The notes below the pieces were generated by a model. That model was not told where the DNA came from. It saw only the letters and a list, made by a program, of their open reading frames with translations, and did no database searches. The position numbers were made by a program, and so were the translations under genes. 64,000 nucleotides of DNA. Source: Bacillota bacterium. Lineage in GTDB: Bacteria; Bacillota; Clostridia; Lachnospirales; Bianqueaceae. Where the stretch lies: contig JAFRUE010000007.1 in assembly GCA_017441925.1 (NCBI GenBank), positions 744,001-808,000 on the forward strand, read 5' to 3'. Position 1 is the stretch's first letter. Every line of letters starts with the position of its first letter. Shown piece after piece: positions 49,714 through 58,255 of the stretch.

Positions 49714-50525
49714 GCGAAGATCACTTCCTCTCCGTTAAATACAGGTCCATCCTTGCAGACCGACGCGAGCCGCTCTCCGTCCCCGTCCGCGCCGGGCACA
49801 CGCAGCCTGACCGGACATCCGGCACAGGCGCCGTATCCGCATCCCATACGTGCTTCCAGAGAGAAGAAACTGTGCATTTCATACCGCGTCTGCCAGTTCT
49901 GCAGTGCCTTAAGCATTGGGACCGGACCGCAGGAATACAGTACGCCCTCATGATCCATATCCTTGGCCATGACCTGGCGGTACTCCATCGCGTCGATCAC
50001 GTTGCCCATGAAGCCGGACGCGCCGTCGTCACTCGCAGAGAAGACTTCTCCATATGGCTCGAAATCCGCCTCGATCCACGGTGTCGAGCGGAATCCGTTG
50101 AAGATCCGGATCGGTTTGTCCGGATAACGTTTGTATAATTCTTTCGCCAGGAACAGCATCGGCGGGACACCAAGTCCGCCGCCCACGACGTAGATCTCCG
50201 TCACAAAAGGCGAATCCGCCTCTTCGAGAGGATATCCGTTGCCGAGAGGTCCCGATACGCGGATCATGCTTCCGTCCGCAAGCCGGCTGAAATGATCCGT
50301 CCCTTTCCCGACGACCGCATAGATCAGGCGGACGGTTCCCTTCTCAGGATCCGTGTCGCAGATGCTGATCGGTCTCGGCAGGAGCAGCGAAGGATCTTCC
50401 GTATACAGATCGACGAACTGTCCCGGAACTGCTGTCTGCGCGATTTCAGGCAGATCCAGGATCATCTCGAATATCCCGTCCGCAAGCTTCCTTTGCCGGA
50501 TCAGACGGGCTTTACCGTAAAACAT
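49710..50525 (-). CDS. pyrK: Dihydroorotate dehydrogenase electron-transfer subunit
   Basis: FAD and 2Fe-2S subunit that connects PyrD to NAD. The 271-residue protein has the flavin block LLLPRPISICDTDPEKG, the NAD-binding region VVGGGLGVPPMLFLAKEL, and the iron-sulfur site C-x4-C-x2-C...C (ARMGCGYGACAGCPVR, then SVCKDGPVF). YSCGPVPMLKAL matches the reductase C-terminal block. It follows pyrF by 12 bp and overlaps pyrD by four bases. Confidence 0.96.
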   Translation of the reverse strand: MFYGKARLIRQRKLADGIFEMILDLPEIAQTAVPGQFVDLYTEDPSLLLPRPISICDTDPEKGTVRLIYAVVGKGTDHFSRLADGSMIRVSGPLGNGYPLEEADSPFVTEIYVVGGGLGVPPMLFLAKELYKRYPDKPIRIFNGFRSTPWIEADFEPYGEVFSASDDGASGFMGNVIDAMEYRQVMAKDMDHEGVLYSCGPVPMLKALQNWQTRYEMHSFFSLEARMGCGYGACAGCPVRLRVPGADGDGERLASVCKDGPVFNGEEVIFA

Positions 50526-50537
50526 AGGCTGCCTCCT

Positions 50538-51464
50538 TTACAGGACACTGTTCAGGTCGTTCTTCATATCGATGACAGCGGCGCGGGCAGCTTCCGCAAA
50601 GTGCTCTTCGCCGTAGTCCGCGTATTTCTTGTTCTTCCAGGCGCCGATCAGCCCGCGGCTGGAGTTGACGACGGCACCGTAACCGTTTTTGTCAAAGCAC
50701 CTTGCGACATCCTTTGCCGTAGCGCCCTGTGCGCCGTAGCCTGGTACGAGGAAGAAGGTATGCGGCATCTTCTGACGCAGCTCGCTCCCCTGCTCCGGAT
50801 AAGTCGCTCCCACAACAGCGCCGATCTCGGAATATCCGAACCATCCGCGTGTCGGCTCTCCCCACTCCTCGACGAGGCGTCCGACATGCTCGTAGAGCGG
50901 GATCTTATCATCCCCGACCAGCATGTCCTGGATCTGTCCGCTTCCGGGATTGGAGGTCTTGACCAGTACGAAGACCGCCTTGTCAAACTCCTTCATATCT
51001 GCGAAATACGGCTCGATACTGTCGTATCCGAGATATGGATTGAGCGTGATCATATCTTCATCGAACATCATGTAACGGTGATCCTCGACCGGAGCCGCTC
51101 CCAGATGGCCGTTCGAATATCCGGCGGCCGTCGAGGCGATATCTCCGCGCTTTACATCTCCGATAACGAGCAGCCCGCGTTTATGCGCATGCAGGACCGT
51201 CCTGTAATAAGCTTCCACGCCAAAGATCCCGTACCGCTCATACATCGCGATCTGGGGCTTGACAGCCGGGAGCAGATCAAACGTTGCCTCGATCAGCGCT
51301 TCGTTAAAGAGGAACAGTGCTTCGGCAGCGCCGCGGGGCGTCTGTCCGTACTGTTCGTAAGCTTTCATTCGGACAGCTTCCGGGATCAGGTCCATTCTGG
51401 GATCCAGCCCCATAACAGTCGGGTTCTTCTTCTCCTGAATGTGTTCTATCAAAAGATCTATCAA
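50538..51464 (-). CDS. pyrF: Orotidine 5'-phosphate decarboxylase (type 2)
   Basis: Last step of UMP synthesis. The 308-residue protein is the long form usual in Clostridia: NPTVMGLDPRMDLIP, VKPQIAMYERYG, and the catalytic block LLVIGDVKRGDIASTA (K-D pair), then NPYLGYDSIEP and FLVPGYGAQGATAKD. It starts at TTG 51464, which has AGGAGG seven bases upstream; there is no suitable ATG. No PyrR attenuator-like leader is seen in the 27 bp before it, which supports transcription from an upstream gene. Confidence 0.96.
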   Translation of the reverse strand: MIDLLIEHIQEKKNPTVMGLDPRMDLIPEAVRMKAYEQYGQTPRGAAEALFLFNEALIEATFDLLPAVKPQIAMYERYGIFGVEAYYRTVLHAHKRGLLVIGDVKRGDIASTAAGYSNGHLGAAPVEDHRYMMFDEDMITLNPYLGYDSIEPYFADMKEFDKAVFVLVKTSNPGSGQIQDMLVGDDKIPLYEHVGRLVEEWGEPTRGWFGYSEIGAVVGATYPEQGSELRQKMPHTFFLVPGYGAQGATAKDVARCFDKNGYGAVVNSSRGLIGAWKNKKYADYGEEHFAEAARAAVIDMKNDLNSVL

Positions 51465-51491
51465 TGTTCTGCCTCCTCTAATTCTTACATA

Positions 51492-51689
51492 TCATTCTTC
51501 TGTAAACAGCGTACAGCCTTGTCTGATGTACTCTCTGATCTTCTCCCTCAGCCGCTCCTCCGGTACGCGGAAAGCCTTCGCCAGACACTCGAGACACAGG
51601 AATTCTGTACTGTCCCGGCTCACCAGCCGCTTATACAGCCCGGTCTCATTATGCGTGAGCTGCTTCCCGCATTGCGTGCAGACTGCCAT
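51492..51689 (-). CDS. Small zinc-ribbon protein of unknown function
   Basis: A 65-residue protein, MAVCTQCGKQLTHNETGLYK followed by RLVSRDSTEFLCLECLAKAF, with two CxxC pairs (C4/C7 and C28/C31 by count) that should bind one zinc. The C-terminal half is helical and charged (VPEERLREKIREYIRQG). The start ATG 51689 has GGAG upstream; an open-frame extension overlaps the GH27 stop region and is not supported. It lies between the GH27 gene (16 bp upstream) and pyrF (27 bp downstream). I do not recognise a function; a DNA- or RNA-binding or regulatory role is possible. Confidence 0.78.
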   Translation of the reverse strand: MAVCTQCGKQLTHNETGLYKRLVSRDSTEFLCLECLAKAFRVPEERLREKIREYIRQGCTLFTEE

Positions 51690-51705
51690 AATGAGTAGCT
51701 CCGCT

Positions 51706-52836
51706 TTATTCGCGGACGACCTTGGCCCGGAACAGCGCACAGTCGTAAGCGTCCACCGGCAGCAGGATCGTGGAATTGGTCACTTTCATCGTCTGATGTG
51801 TCCACAGCTCTTCCATCTCCAGCGTACGTCCGGTGGAATGCGGCAGCCCTAGCTCGTCCAGATTCTGCCGGAACATGCACTTTGAATCGGTCATATTGAA
51901 GAATCCGAGCGCAATGTCTCCGCCCGCAAGCTGTCTGTAATAGACGTAAGTGTCATCGTGTTTCCAGATCGAATTCAGCAGCACAGGTTCTCTGCTTGCG
52001 ATATCCTGGTTGACCGCGATCACATCGGGATTGAGCAGGATATCAAGCGCCGCATCACTGATATTGCGGACATCGCAGCCGATCATCAGCGGGGAGCCGA
52101 GAAGCGCCCACATGGTGAAATGCGTCTTGTACTGCGTATCCGTGCAGCCGGCCAGTCCGACGTTGCCTTTGCCGTACATGCCGACGATCAACATGTCCAT
52201 GTCGTTGAAGCATCCTTTGCCATGATAGGGATGAAGCGCAGGCTGCTGCGCCGCGAGCCTTTTCACGGATTCCCAGCTGTCATTGATATCGCCGGTGGAA
52301 CGCCACATGGACGCGGAGGTTTCCTTGATCCATTCATGTGTCTCGTCCGCGCCCCAGCTGCACGCGCTGAACAGAATGTCCCGGCCGCAGTTCTCGAGCG
52401 CCAGTCCCATTCTGCGGTACAGGTATTTACCCGGAATGATCGGGGAATGATAACAATAATCGTATTTCAGGAAGTCCACGCCCCACTCGGCAAAGGTCTC
52501 CGCATCGACGAATTCGTGCTCAAAGCTGCCCGGATACCCGGCGCAGGTCAGATTGCCCGCGCAGGAATACATGCCGAATTTGAGCCCTTTAGAGTGCACG
52601 TAGTCCGCGACCGCTTTCATACCGTTAGGGAATTTATCCGGATCCGGGACGATCCGCCCGTCCTCTCCACGCTCCTTAAGCGACCAGCAGTCATCGATGA
52701 CAAGATATTTATAGCCGGCATCGCGGAGTCCGGTCTCGACCATCCTGTCCGCTGTCTCAAAGATCAGCTGCTCATTGATGTTTTCTCCGAATGTGTTCCA
52801 TGAGTTCCAGCCCATGGGAGGTGTCTGCTTTACCAT
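51706..52836 (-). CDS. GH27 alpha-galactosidase
   Basis: Cleaves terminal alpha-galactosyl residues by a retaining mechanism. The 376-residue protein begins with the family pattern PPMGWNSWNTFGENINE (6-22), then YLVIDDCWSLKERGEDG, LKFGMYSCAGNLTCAGYPGS, nucleophile Asp126 in DFLKYDYC, and the acid/base Asp183 in WRSTGDI. A C-terminal beta-sandwich follows. No signal peptide, so it probably acts on imported oligosaccharides of the raffinose or galactomannan type; galE, two genes upstream, would then process galactose. GGAGG precedes ATG 52836. Confidence 0.95.
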   Translation of the reverse strand: MVKQTPPMGWNSWNTFGENINEQLIFETADRMVETGLRDAGYKYLVIDDCWSLKERGEDGRIVPDPDKFPNGMKAVADYVHSKGLKFGMYSCAGNLTCAGYPGSFEHEFVDAETFAEWGVDFLKYDYCYHSPIIPGKYLYRRMGLALENCGRDILFSACSWGADETHEWIKETSASMWRSTGDINDSWESVKRLAAQQPALHPYHGKGCFNDMDMLIVGMYGKGNVGLAGCTDTQYKTHFTMWALLGSPLMIGCDVRNISDAALDILLNPDVIAVNQDIASREPVLLNSIWKHDDTYVYYRQLAGGDIALGFFNMTDSKCMFRQNLDELGLPHSTGRTLEMEELWTHQTMKVTNSTILLPVDAYDCALFRAKVVRE

Positions 52837-52878
52837 AATGAATCCTCCTGTATGATCAGTGTTCAGATCAGAACGGCT

Positions 52879-54033
52879 TTACGAAATCGCTGTGTATATC
52901 AGATTGCGCACCTGCGGCAGATGATCCGGCTCCAGGCTCGGAGCGGCCTGCTCCATATAGACTGCGGAAAGACCTGTAGCAGGATCGATATAGACCATCG
53001 TTCCGGCCTTGCCGGTCCAGCCGAATTCTCCCATGACACCGCCGTCCATCCAGGGATCCGTCATCACGCGCACACCCAGGCCGTAACCATAGCAGCGCAT
53101 GTGCAGCCAGTCAAAATCTTTTCTCTGGGCAGGCGTCAGACGGTCCGACGCGTACAGCCGGACGGTCTCCGGCGCCAGAATGCGCACGCCTTCAGCCGAA
53201 GTCCCGCCTCTGCGCAGCGCTTCCGCGAACTTCAGATAGTCGCCGAGTGTCGAGATCGCGCCAGCTCCGCCGCGGTCCATCAGTGCATCAGGTTCGTACA
53301 GACGGTCTTCCCGGTCGTTCACGGTAAAGACGCCGTTTTTATAGTCATAGAACTTAGCCAGACGTTCGTCGCGGACTTCCTTCGGGAAACGGAACGCGGT
53401 ATCGTTCATGCCAAGCGGTTTGAAAATATGTCTGTCGACGTAATCGCTGAATCTTTCTCCGGAAAGGACCTCCACCAGGCGTCCTACGACCTCGTGCGAA
53501 GTGCCGTAGCGCCAGTGCGTGCCCGGCTCAAACGCAAGCGGTGCTTTAGCCGCGGCTTTCACATACTGCTCTGTCGTATAATTCAGAGACTGTGCCGTAA
53601 GCTCGCCGAGGATCCGGTGGAACTCGCGGGAAGCATAATCCGGTGCGTTGTCGTATGTCAGGCCGGAGGTCATGCTCATGATATTTTCCACAAGGATCGG
53701 ATTGCGTGCTTCCTCAAGCTCGACGATCCCGTTCGGACGGTGCACGGCGACCTGCATAGACCTGAATTCCGGCAGATACTTATACAGCGGATCCGCCAGA
53801 TTGAAAAGCCCCTTCTCATACAGCTGCAGCAACGCGGTACAGGTAAAAAGCTTCGTCATCGAATACATGCGGAACATTGTATCCGGCGTGATCGGTTTCT
53901 TCGCCTCGATGTCAGCGTAGCCCGAATAGTTCTCATAGACCAGCTTCCCGTGAAGCATCATCGCAAAACTGCAGCCTGCGATTCCTTTGTCGAACTGTGA
54001 TGCAAAATAACGGTCAAGATTCTCTGTTTTCAT
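52879..54033 (-). CDS. Serine hydrolase of the beta-lactamase (class C-like) family
   Basis: A 384-residue penicillin-binding-protein-fold hydrolase. The active-site SxxK is SMTK near residue 58 (MFRMYSMTKLFTCTALLQL), the second block is Y-x-S/N in HWRYGTSHEVVG near 174, and the C-terminal region has EFGWTGKAGTMVYIDP where the KTG-like HxG or GKAG element is expected. Without a signal peptide it is unlikely to be a resistance enzyme; EstB-type esterases and peptidases share this fold. It lies 21 bp after galE and 42 bp before the GH27 gene, in line with a role in deacylating sugars; this is inference. Confidence 0.85.
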   Translation of the reverse strand: MKTENLDRYFASQFDKGIAGCSFAMMLHGKLVYENYSGYADIEAKKPITPDTMFRMYSMTKLFTCTALLQLYEKGLFNLADPLYKYLPEFRSMQVAVHRPNGIVELEEARNPILVENIMSMTSGLTYDNAPDYASREFHRILGELTAQSLNYTTEQYVKAAAKAPLAFEPGTHWRYGTSHEVVGRLVEVLSGERFSDYVDRHIFKPLGMNDTAFRFPKEVRDERLAKFYDYKNGVFTVNDREDRLYEPDALMDRGGAGAISTLGDYLKFAEALRRGGTSAEGVRILAPETVRLYASDRLTPAQRKDFDWLHMRCYGYGLGVRVMTDPWMDGGVMGEFGWTGKAGTMVYIDPATGLSAVYMEQAAPSLEPDHLPQVRNLIYTAIS

Positions 54034-54054
54034 GAATGTGCCCCCCTGCCGCGG

Positions 54055-55050
54055 TCAGTGTGCCGCGGTTTTCTGTATAAAATTCCAGCTGTCAGCGCAC
54101 ATCTCGGCGAGATTCTTCTCTGCCTTCCAGCCAAGTTCATTGTAGGCCTTGGCCGGATCCGCATAGCATTCCGCGATGTCCCCGGGCCTTCTCGGATCGA
54201 TCACATACGGCAGCTCGTGGCCGCAGGCCTTTTCATACGCATGGATCACGTCCAGGACGGAATAGCCGATTCCTGTTCCCAGATTATAGATATAAACGCC
54301 CGGCTGATCTTTCTGCAGCGCCGCGATATGTCCGAGCGCCAGATCCACGACGTGGATGTAATCCCGTACGCCGGTACCGTCTGCGGTCGGATAATCATTG
54401 CCGAAAACATGTACGAGGGGCAGCTGTCCTGAAGCGACTTTCGCGATATACGGCGTCAGATTGTTCGGAATGCCGTTCGGATCCTCTCCGAGCAGTCCGC
54501 TCGCATGCGCGCCGACCGGATTGAAATAGCGCAGCAGCACGATGTTCCACTCCGGATCAGATCTGTGGAGATCCTGCAGGATCCGTTCGATCATCAGCTT
54601 GGTGCTGCCGTACGGATTCGTCGTCGAGAGAGGGAAATCCTCCCGGATCGGGACACTCGCCGGATCACCGTAGACTGTAGCGGACGAGCTGAAAATGATC
54701 CGTTTCACATTGTGGCGCTGCATCGCCTGACAGAGGTTCAACGTACCGGTAATATTATTGTGATAATAGCGCAGCGGCTGCGCGACCGACTCTCCGACCG
54801 CCTTGAGCCCCGCGAAATGGATCACGGCATCGATACTCTGTTCAGTAAAGACCTTCTCCACTGCGTCCGCGTCCAGGAGATCCGCCTCATAGAACGGGAA
54901 ATCCTTTCCCGTAAGAGTCCTGATCCGATCCAGCACTTCCGGCTTGGAATTTACGAAATTATCCAGGACCACGATCTCATATCCGCGGTCAAGCAACTCC
55001 ACACAAGTATGGCTTCCGATATAGCCCGCTCCGCCTGTAACAAGTATCAT
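54055..55050 (-). CDS. galE: UDP-glucose 4-epimerase
   Basis: Interconverts UDP-galactose and UDP-glucose. The 331-residue protein starts with the NAD-binding MILVTGGAGYIGSHTCVELL, and has VIHFAGLKAVGESV, the catalytic pair in FSSSATVYGD and NPYGSTK (S...Y-x3-K), RYFNPVGAHASGLLGEDPNG, and DGTGVRDYIHVVDLALGH, all standard for GalE. It sits between mtnN and the serine hydrolase gene, just upstream of the alpha-galactosidase, so it probably funnels released galactose into central metabolism. No galK or galT is in the window. Confidence 0.97.
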   Translation of the reverse strand: MILVTGGAGYIGSHTCVELLDRGYEIVVLDNFVNSKPEVLDRIRTLTGKDFPFYEADLLDADAVEKVFTEQSIDAVIHFAGLKAVGESVAQPLRYYHNNITGTLNLCQAMQRHNVKRIIFSSSATVYGDPASVPIREDFPLSTTNPYGSTKLMIERILQDLHRSDPEWNIVLLRYFNPVGAHASGLLGEDPNGIPNNLTPYIAKVASGQLPLVHVFGNDYPTADGTGVRDYIHVVDLALGHIAALQKDQPGVYIYNLGTGIGYSVLDVIHAYEKACGHELPYVIDPRRPGDIAECYADPAKAYNELGWKAEKNLAEMCADSWNFIQKTAAH

Positions 55051-55089
55051 AATCTTTTCTCCCTTTATATTGATTCATTTATCCGGACG

Positions 55090-55809
55090 TCAGGTCCTGT
55101 CAGCGGCCCACATTCCGATCATCCGGCGGATCAGCCGGACCGCTTCGACCGAAGCCTGCGCGGAGAACTCCGTATAGCTGACCGCCGCGGCATCGTCGCC
55201 GTTGTCCGAGATCGCGCGGATGACGACCCACGGGACGTTATTTCGGACACAGCACTGTGCCACGGCCGCGCCTTCCATCTCGGCGCAGACCGCTCCGAAC
55301 GTACCTGCGATCTTCCGTTTCAATGCCGGATCCGATACAAATACGTCTCCGCTTGCGACCGTCCCTGAATGGACATGCAGTCCTTCTTCTGTTCCTGCGC
55401 GGACCGCCAGATCATGAAGCTCCTTGTCGGCTTCACAGAACGGCGAATCATTCCCCGGGACAACGCCTGGCGCGTATCCGAGTCCTGTCACATCCATATC
55501 ATGCTGAACGGTCCTCTCCGCGACCACGATATCGTAGACCGCAAGGCCCTCTCCGATACCGCCCGCCGATCCGATGTTCACGACAGCATCCGGATGGAAA
55601 GTATCGATCATCGCCTGCAGCCCGATCGCCGCGTTGACTTTGCCGATGCCGCACTGCATGGCGGCGACCTTAACACCGTCCGTCTCTCCGACAAGAAAAC
55701 GACAGCCGGCCGGTCCGTCCAGATCCTGAGGACTCTGCAGAAACTCGCTGAATCCGGCAAGCTCCTGTTCCTCTGCCGCGATGACTGCAAAACAAGCCTG
55801 ATTGTTCAT
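55090..55809 (-). CDS. mtnN: 5'-methylthioadenosine/S-adenosylhomocysteine nucleosidase
   Basis: Removes adenine from methylthioadenosine and S-adenosylhomocysteine, recycling methyl-cycle by-products. The 239 residues show VIAAEEQELAGF, CGIGKVNAAIGLQAM, NIGSAGGIGEGL, VQHDMDVTGLGYAPGVVPG, AEMEGAAVAQCCV (catalytic-site Glu and Met-Glu pair), and AISDNGDDAA (catalytic Asp). GGAGG lies upstream of ATG 55809. It is the first gene of a run of eleven minus-strand genes and has its own promoter. LuxS is not seen nearby. Confidence 0.96.
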   Translation of the reverse strand: MNNQACFAVIAAEEQELAGFSEFLQSPQDLDGPAGCRFLVGETDGVKVAAMQCGIGKVNAAIGLQAMIDTFHPDAVVNIGSAGGIGEGLAVYDIVVAERTVQHDMDVTGLGYAPGVVPGNDSPFCEADKELHDLAVRAGTEEGLHVHSGTVASGDVFVSDPALKRKIAGTFGAVCAEMEGAAVAQCCVRNNVPWVVIRAISDNGDDAAAVSYTEFSAQASVEAVRLIRRMIGMWAADRT

Positions 55810-55843
55810 CTAAAGTACCTCCGCAAAGGCTTTATTTTGTTCT

Positions 55844-55872
55844 ATTTTACACTATTTCAGGATAAAGAGCAA
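55844..55872 (-). promoter_or_regulatory. mtnN promoter
   Basis: Minus strand: TTGCTC, 17 bp, TAAAAT. Likely the main promoter for the genes down to 45344. Confidence 0.65.
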
Positions 55873-55901
55873 GAAAAAACTTGTCTTATCCCTGTTGTTT
55901 A

Positions 55902-55930
55902 TTGTCGTTTGTGTTCATTTGTGTTATAAT
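55902..55930 (+). promoter_or_regulatory. Promoter of the aconitase-like/isocitrate dehydrogenase operon
   Basis: TTGTCG (55902-55907), 17 bp, TATAAT (55925-55930). Confidence 0.68.
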
Positions 55931-55943
55931 ACAGAAAATCTGT
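55931..55943 (+). promoter_or_regulatory. Palindrome directly after the -10 box
   Basis: ACAGA-AAA-TCTGT starts on the base after TATAAT and covers the transcript start, a usual place for a repressor site. Confidence 0.5.
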
Positions 55944-55963
55944 AAAAAAAGGCAGGCGAACCC

Positions 55964-58255
55964 ATGATGGAATACAGAGAAGGTAAATTCTGCTATATCA
56001 ACGGCTCCGTCCTTACTGCTGAAGAAGCAGCCGCGAAGCATCCAGGTATCCGTCCCGATCCGGCGGCTACCATGAGCCGTCAGATTCTTGATACCCACAA
56101 CAAGTCTGACGATCCGTCCCAGATGCGGATCACATTCGATTCACTTGTCTCTCACGATATCACTTACGTCGGCATTATCCAGACAGCCCGCGCGAGCGGA
56201 CTGACCGAGTTTCCGATGCCCTACGCGCTGACCAACTGCCACAACAGTCTCTGCGCGGTCGGCGGGACCATCAATGAAGACGACCACGTCTTCGGCCTCA
56301 GTGCCGCGCGTAAATACGGCGGCATTTATGTCCCTGCCAACACGTCCGTCATTCATCAGTATGCCAGAGAGCAGCTTGCCGGCTGCGGCGCGATGATCCT
56401 CGGTTCGGACAGCCATACGCGTTACGGAGCTCTCGGTACGCTCGGCGTCGGTGAGGGTGGTCCCGAGCTTGTCAAACAGCTGCTCGGCAACACCTATGAT
56501 ATCCCGACTCCGCAGGTCGTGCTGGTCTATGTGACCGGCAGACCGCGTCCCGGCGTCGGTCCGCACGACGCGGCGATCGCTCTGTGCGGCGCGCTTTTCC
56601 CGAAAGGCTATGCGAAGAATAAGATCCTTGAATTCGTCGGCCCCGGCATTGCGAATCTGTCGATGGATTTCCGCATCGGTATCGACGTCATGACGACAGA
56701 GACCACATGCCTGTCCTCCATCTGGGAGACAGACGAGGCTGTCGCGAACTATTACCGCATCCACGGACGCGCTGACAGGTACAGCAAGATCACGCCTGCG
56801 GAAGGCGCCTGCTACGATGCGATGATCGAGCTCGATCTGTCGAAGCTCGAATCCATGATCGCTCTGCCCTTCCATCCTTCCAATGCGTTTACGGTCCATG
56901 AACTGCTGGCAAACGCAGGAGATATCCTACGCGAGACGGAGCTTGCGGCGGAAAAATCCTGGAACGGCAAGGTTTCCCTGCGTCTGACGGATAAGATCAC
57001 CAAGGACGGGATCCTGATCGATCAGGGCATTATCGCCGGCTGCGCAGGCGGTATGTATGACAATATCTGCGAAGCCGCTTCCATCCTGAAGACAGGCTCT
57101 GCGGGCAATGGCTATTTCTCCTTGTCCGTCTATCCTTCCAGCCTTCCGGTACAGCTTGCCCTGCTGAAGAACGGTGTGATCGCCTCCCTGACCGAGTCCG
57201 GCGCGATCCTGAAGCCCTGCTTCTGCGGACCGTGCTTTGGAGCCGGTGATGTGCCTGCCAACAACGGGCTTTCCATCCGCCATACGACCCGTAACTTCCC
57301 GAACCGCGAGGGTTCCCGTCCCGGTGACGGACAGCTTGCGGCTGTCGCCCTGATGGACGCCCGTTCGATTGCGGCAACAGCTGCCCGCGGCGGATTGCTC
57401 ACCGCAGCGACCGATATTGAATATGACGCATCTCATGCGCCTTATACCTACGATCCCGCGCCGTACGAGCGCCGTGTCTATAACGGATGGGGCAAGCCTC
57501 TTGCCTCTGAAGAGCTCCGCTTCGGTCCGAATATCACGGACTGGCCTGAGATGAGTCCTCTTGCGGATTCCCTGCTGCTCCGTCTGTGCGCAGTCATTCA
57601 CGATCCGGTCACGACGACGGACGAACTGATCCCGTCCGGCGAGACCTCAAGCTATCGCTCCAACCCGGAAAAACTGTCCCAGTTCGCCCTTTCACGCCGC
57701 GTCCCGGACTATGTGCCGAAGGCCAAGGAAGTCCGTAAAGCTGAAGCAGACCGTAAAGCCGGCCGGATCGATCCGGAGTATGCCGCGGCTTATGAAGCGC
57801 TGACAGGGACAGCTCTTACGGCAGCTGCTGATGAAGCCGGCAAGCCGGCGGCCGTCGGTTTCGGTTCTGTCATCTTTGCCAATAAGCCCGGCGACGGATC
57901 CGCCCGTGAGCAGGCTGCTTCCTGCCAGAAAGTCCTCGGCGGAATGGCGGATCTGTGTTATGAATACGCGACGAAACGTTATCGTTCCAACTGCATCAAC
58001 TGGGGCATTCTGCCGTTTACGATCCCGCAAGACGATCCGTTCGAATACGAATCCGGTGATTTTATCTACATTCCCGGCATCCGTAAAGCTGTACGGGACG
58101 GTATTCCCGAGGTCGAAGCCAAAATTCTCTCCGACGGCAAGATCTATCCTCTCACGCTTACACTGACAGGTCTGACTTCCGACGAGATCACGATCCTGCT
58201 GGAAGGAAGCCTCATCAACTACTATGCACTGCAGAGAAAGGAAAAACTCGCATGA
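55964..58255 (+). CDS. Aconitase-family hydratase (YbhJ-like)
   Basis: A 763-residue Fe-S hydro-lyase of the aconitase superfamily, closest in general shape to E. coli YbhJ. Blocks: MRITFDSLVSHDITYVG, MILGSDSHTRYGALGTLGVGEGG (substrate-binding SDSHT), and the cluster ligands in IAGCAGGMYDN (one Cys) and KPCFCGPCFGAGDVP (C-x2-C). The swivel domain follows with FGSVIFANKPGDGSAREQAASCQ and YRSNCINWGILPF. The isocitrate dehydrogenase gene overlaps it by four bases. That linkage strongly suggests it works as aconitase, turning citrate into isocitrate, although classic AcnA/AcnB signatures are altered. Confidence 0.85.
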   Translation: MMEYREGKFCYINGSVLTAEEAAAKHPGIRPDPAATMSRQILDTHNKSDDPSQMRITFDSLVSHDITYVGIIQTARASGLTEFPMPYALTNCHNSLCAVGGTINEDDHVFGLSAARKYGGIYVPANTSVIHQYAREQLAGCGAMILGSDSHTRYGALGTLGVGEGGPELVKQLLGNTYDIPTPQVVLVYVTGRPRPGVGPHDAAIALCGALFPKGYAKNKILEFVGPGIANLSMDFRIGIDVMTTETTCLSSIWETDEAVANYYRIHGRADRYSKITPAEGACYDAMIELDLSKLESMIALPFHPSNAFTVHELLANAGDILRETELAAEKSWNGKVSLRLTDKITKDGILIDQGIIAGCAGGMYDNICEAASILKTGSAGNGYFSLSVYPSSLPVQLALLKNGVIASLTESGAILKPCFCGPCFGAGDVPANNGLSIRHTTRNFPNREGSRPGDGQLAAVALMDARSIAATAARGGLLTAATDIEYDASHAPYTYDPAPYERRVYNGWGKPLASEELRFGPNITDWPEMSPLADSLLLRLCAVIHDPVTTTDELIPSGETSSYRSNPEKLSQFALSRRVPDYVPKAKEVRKAEADRKAGRIDPEYAAAYEALTGTALTAAADEAGKPAAVGFGSVIFANKPGDGSAREQAASCQKVLGGMADLCYEYATKRYRSNCINWGILPFTIPQDDPFEYESGDFIYIPGIRKAVRDGIPEVEAKILSDGKIYPLTLTLTGLTSDEITILLEGSLINYYALQRKEKLA

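Noticed and set aside
52879-54033. Antibiotic-resistance beta-lactamase
   Set aside because: No signal peptide, and the neighbours are sugar genes; an esterase or peptidase of the same fold is more likely.
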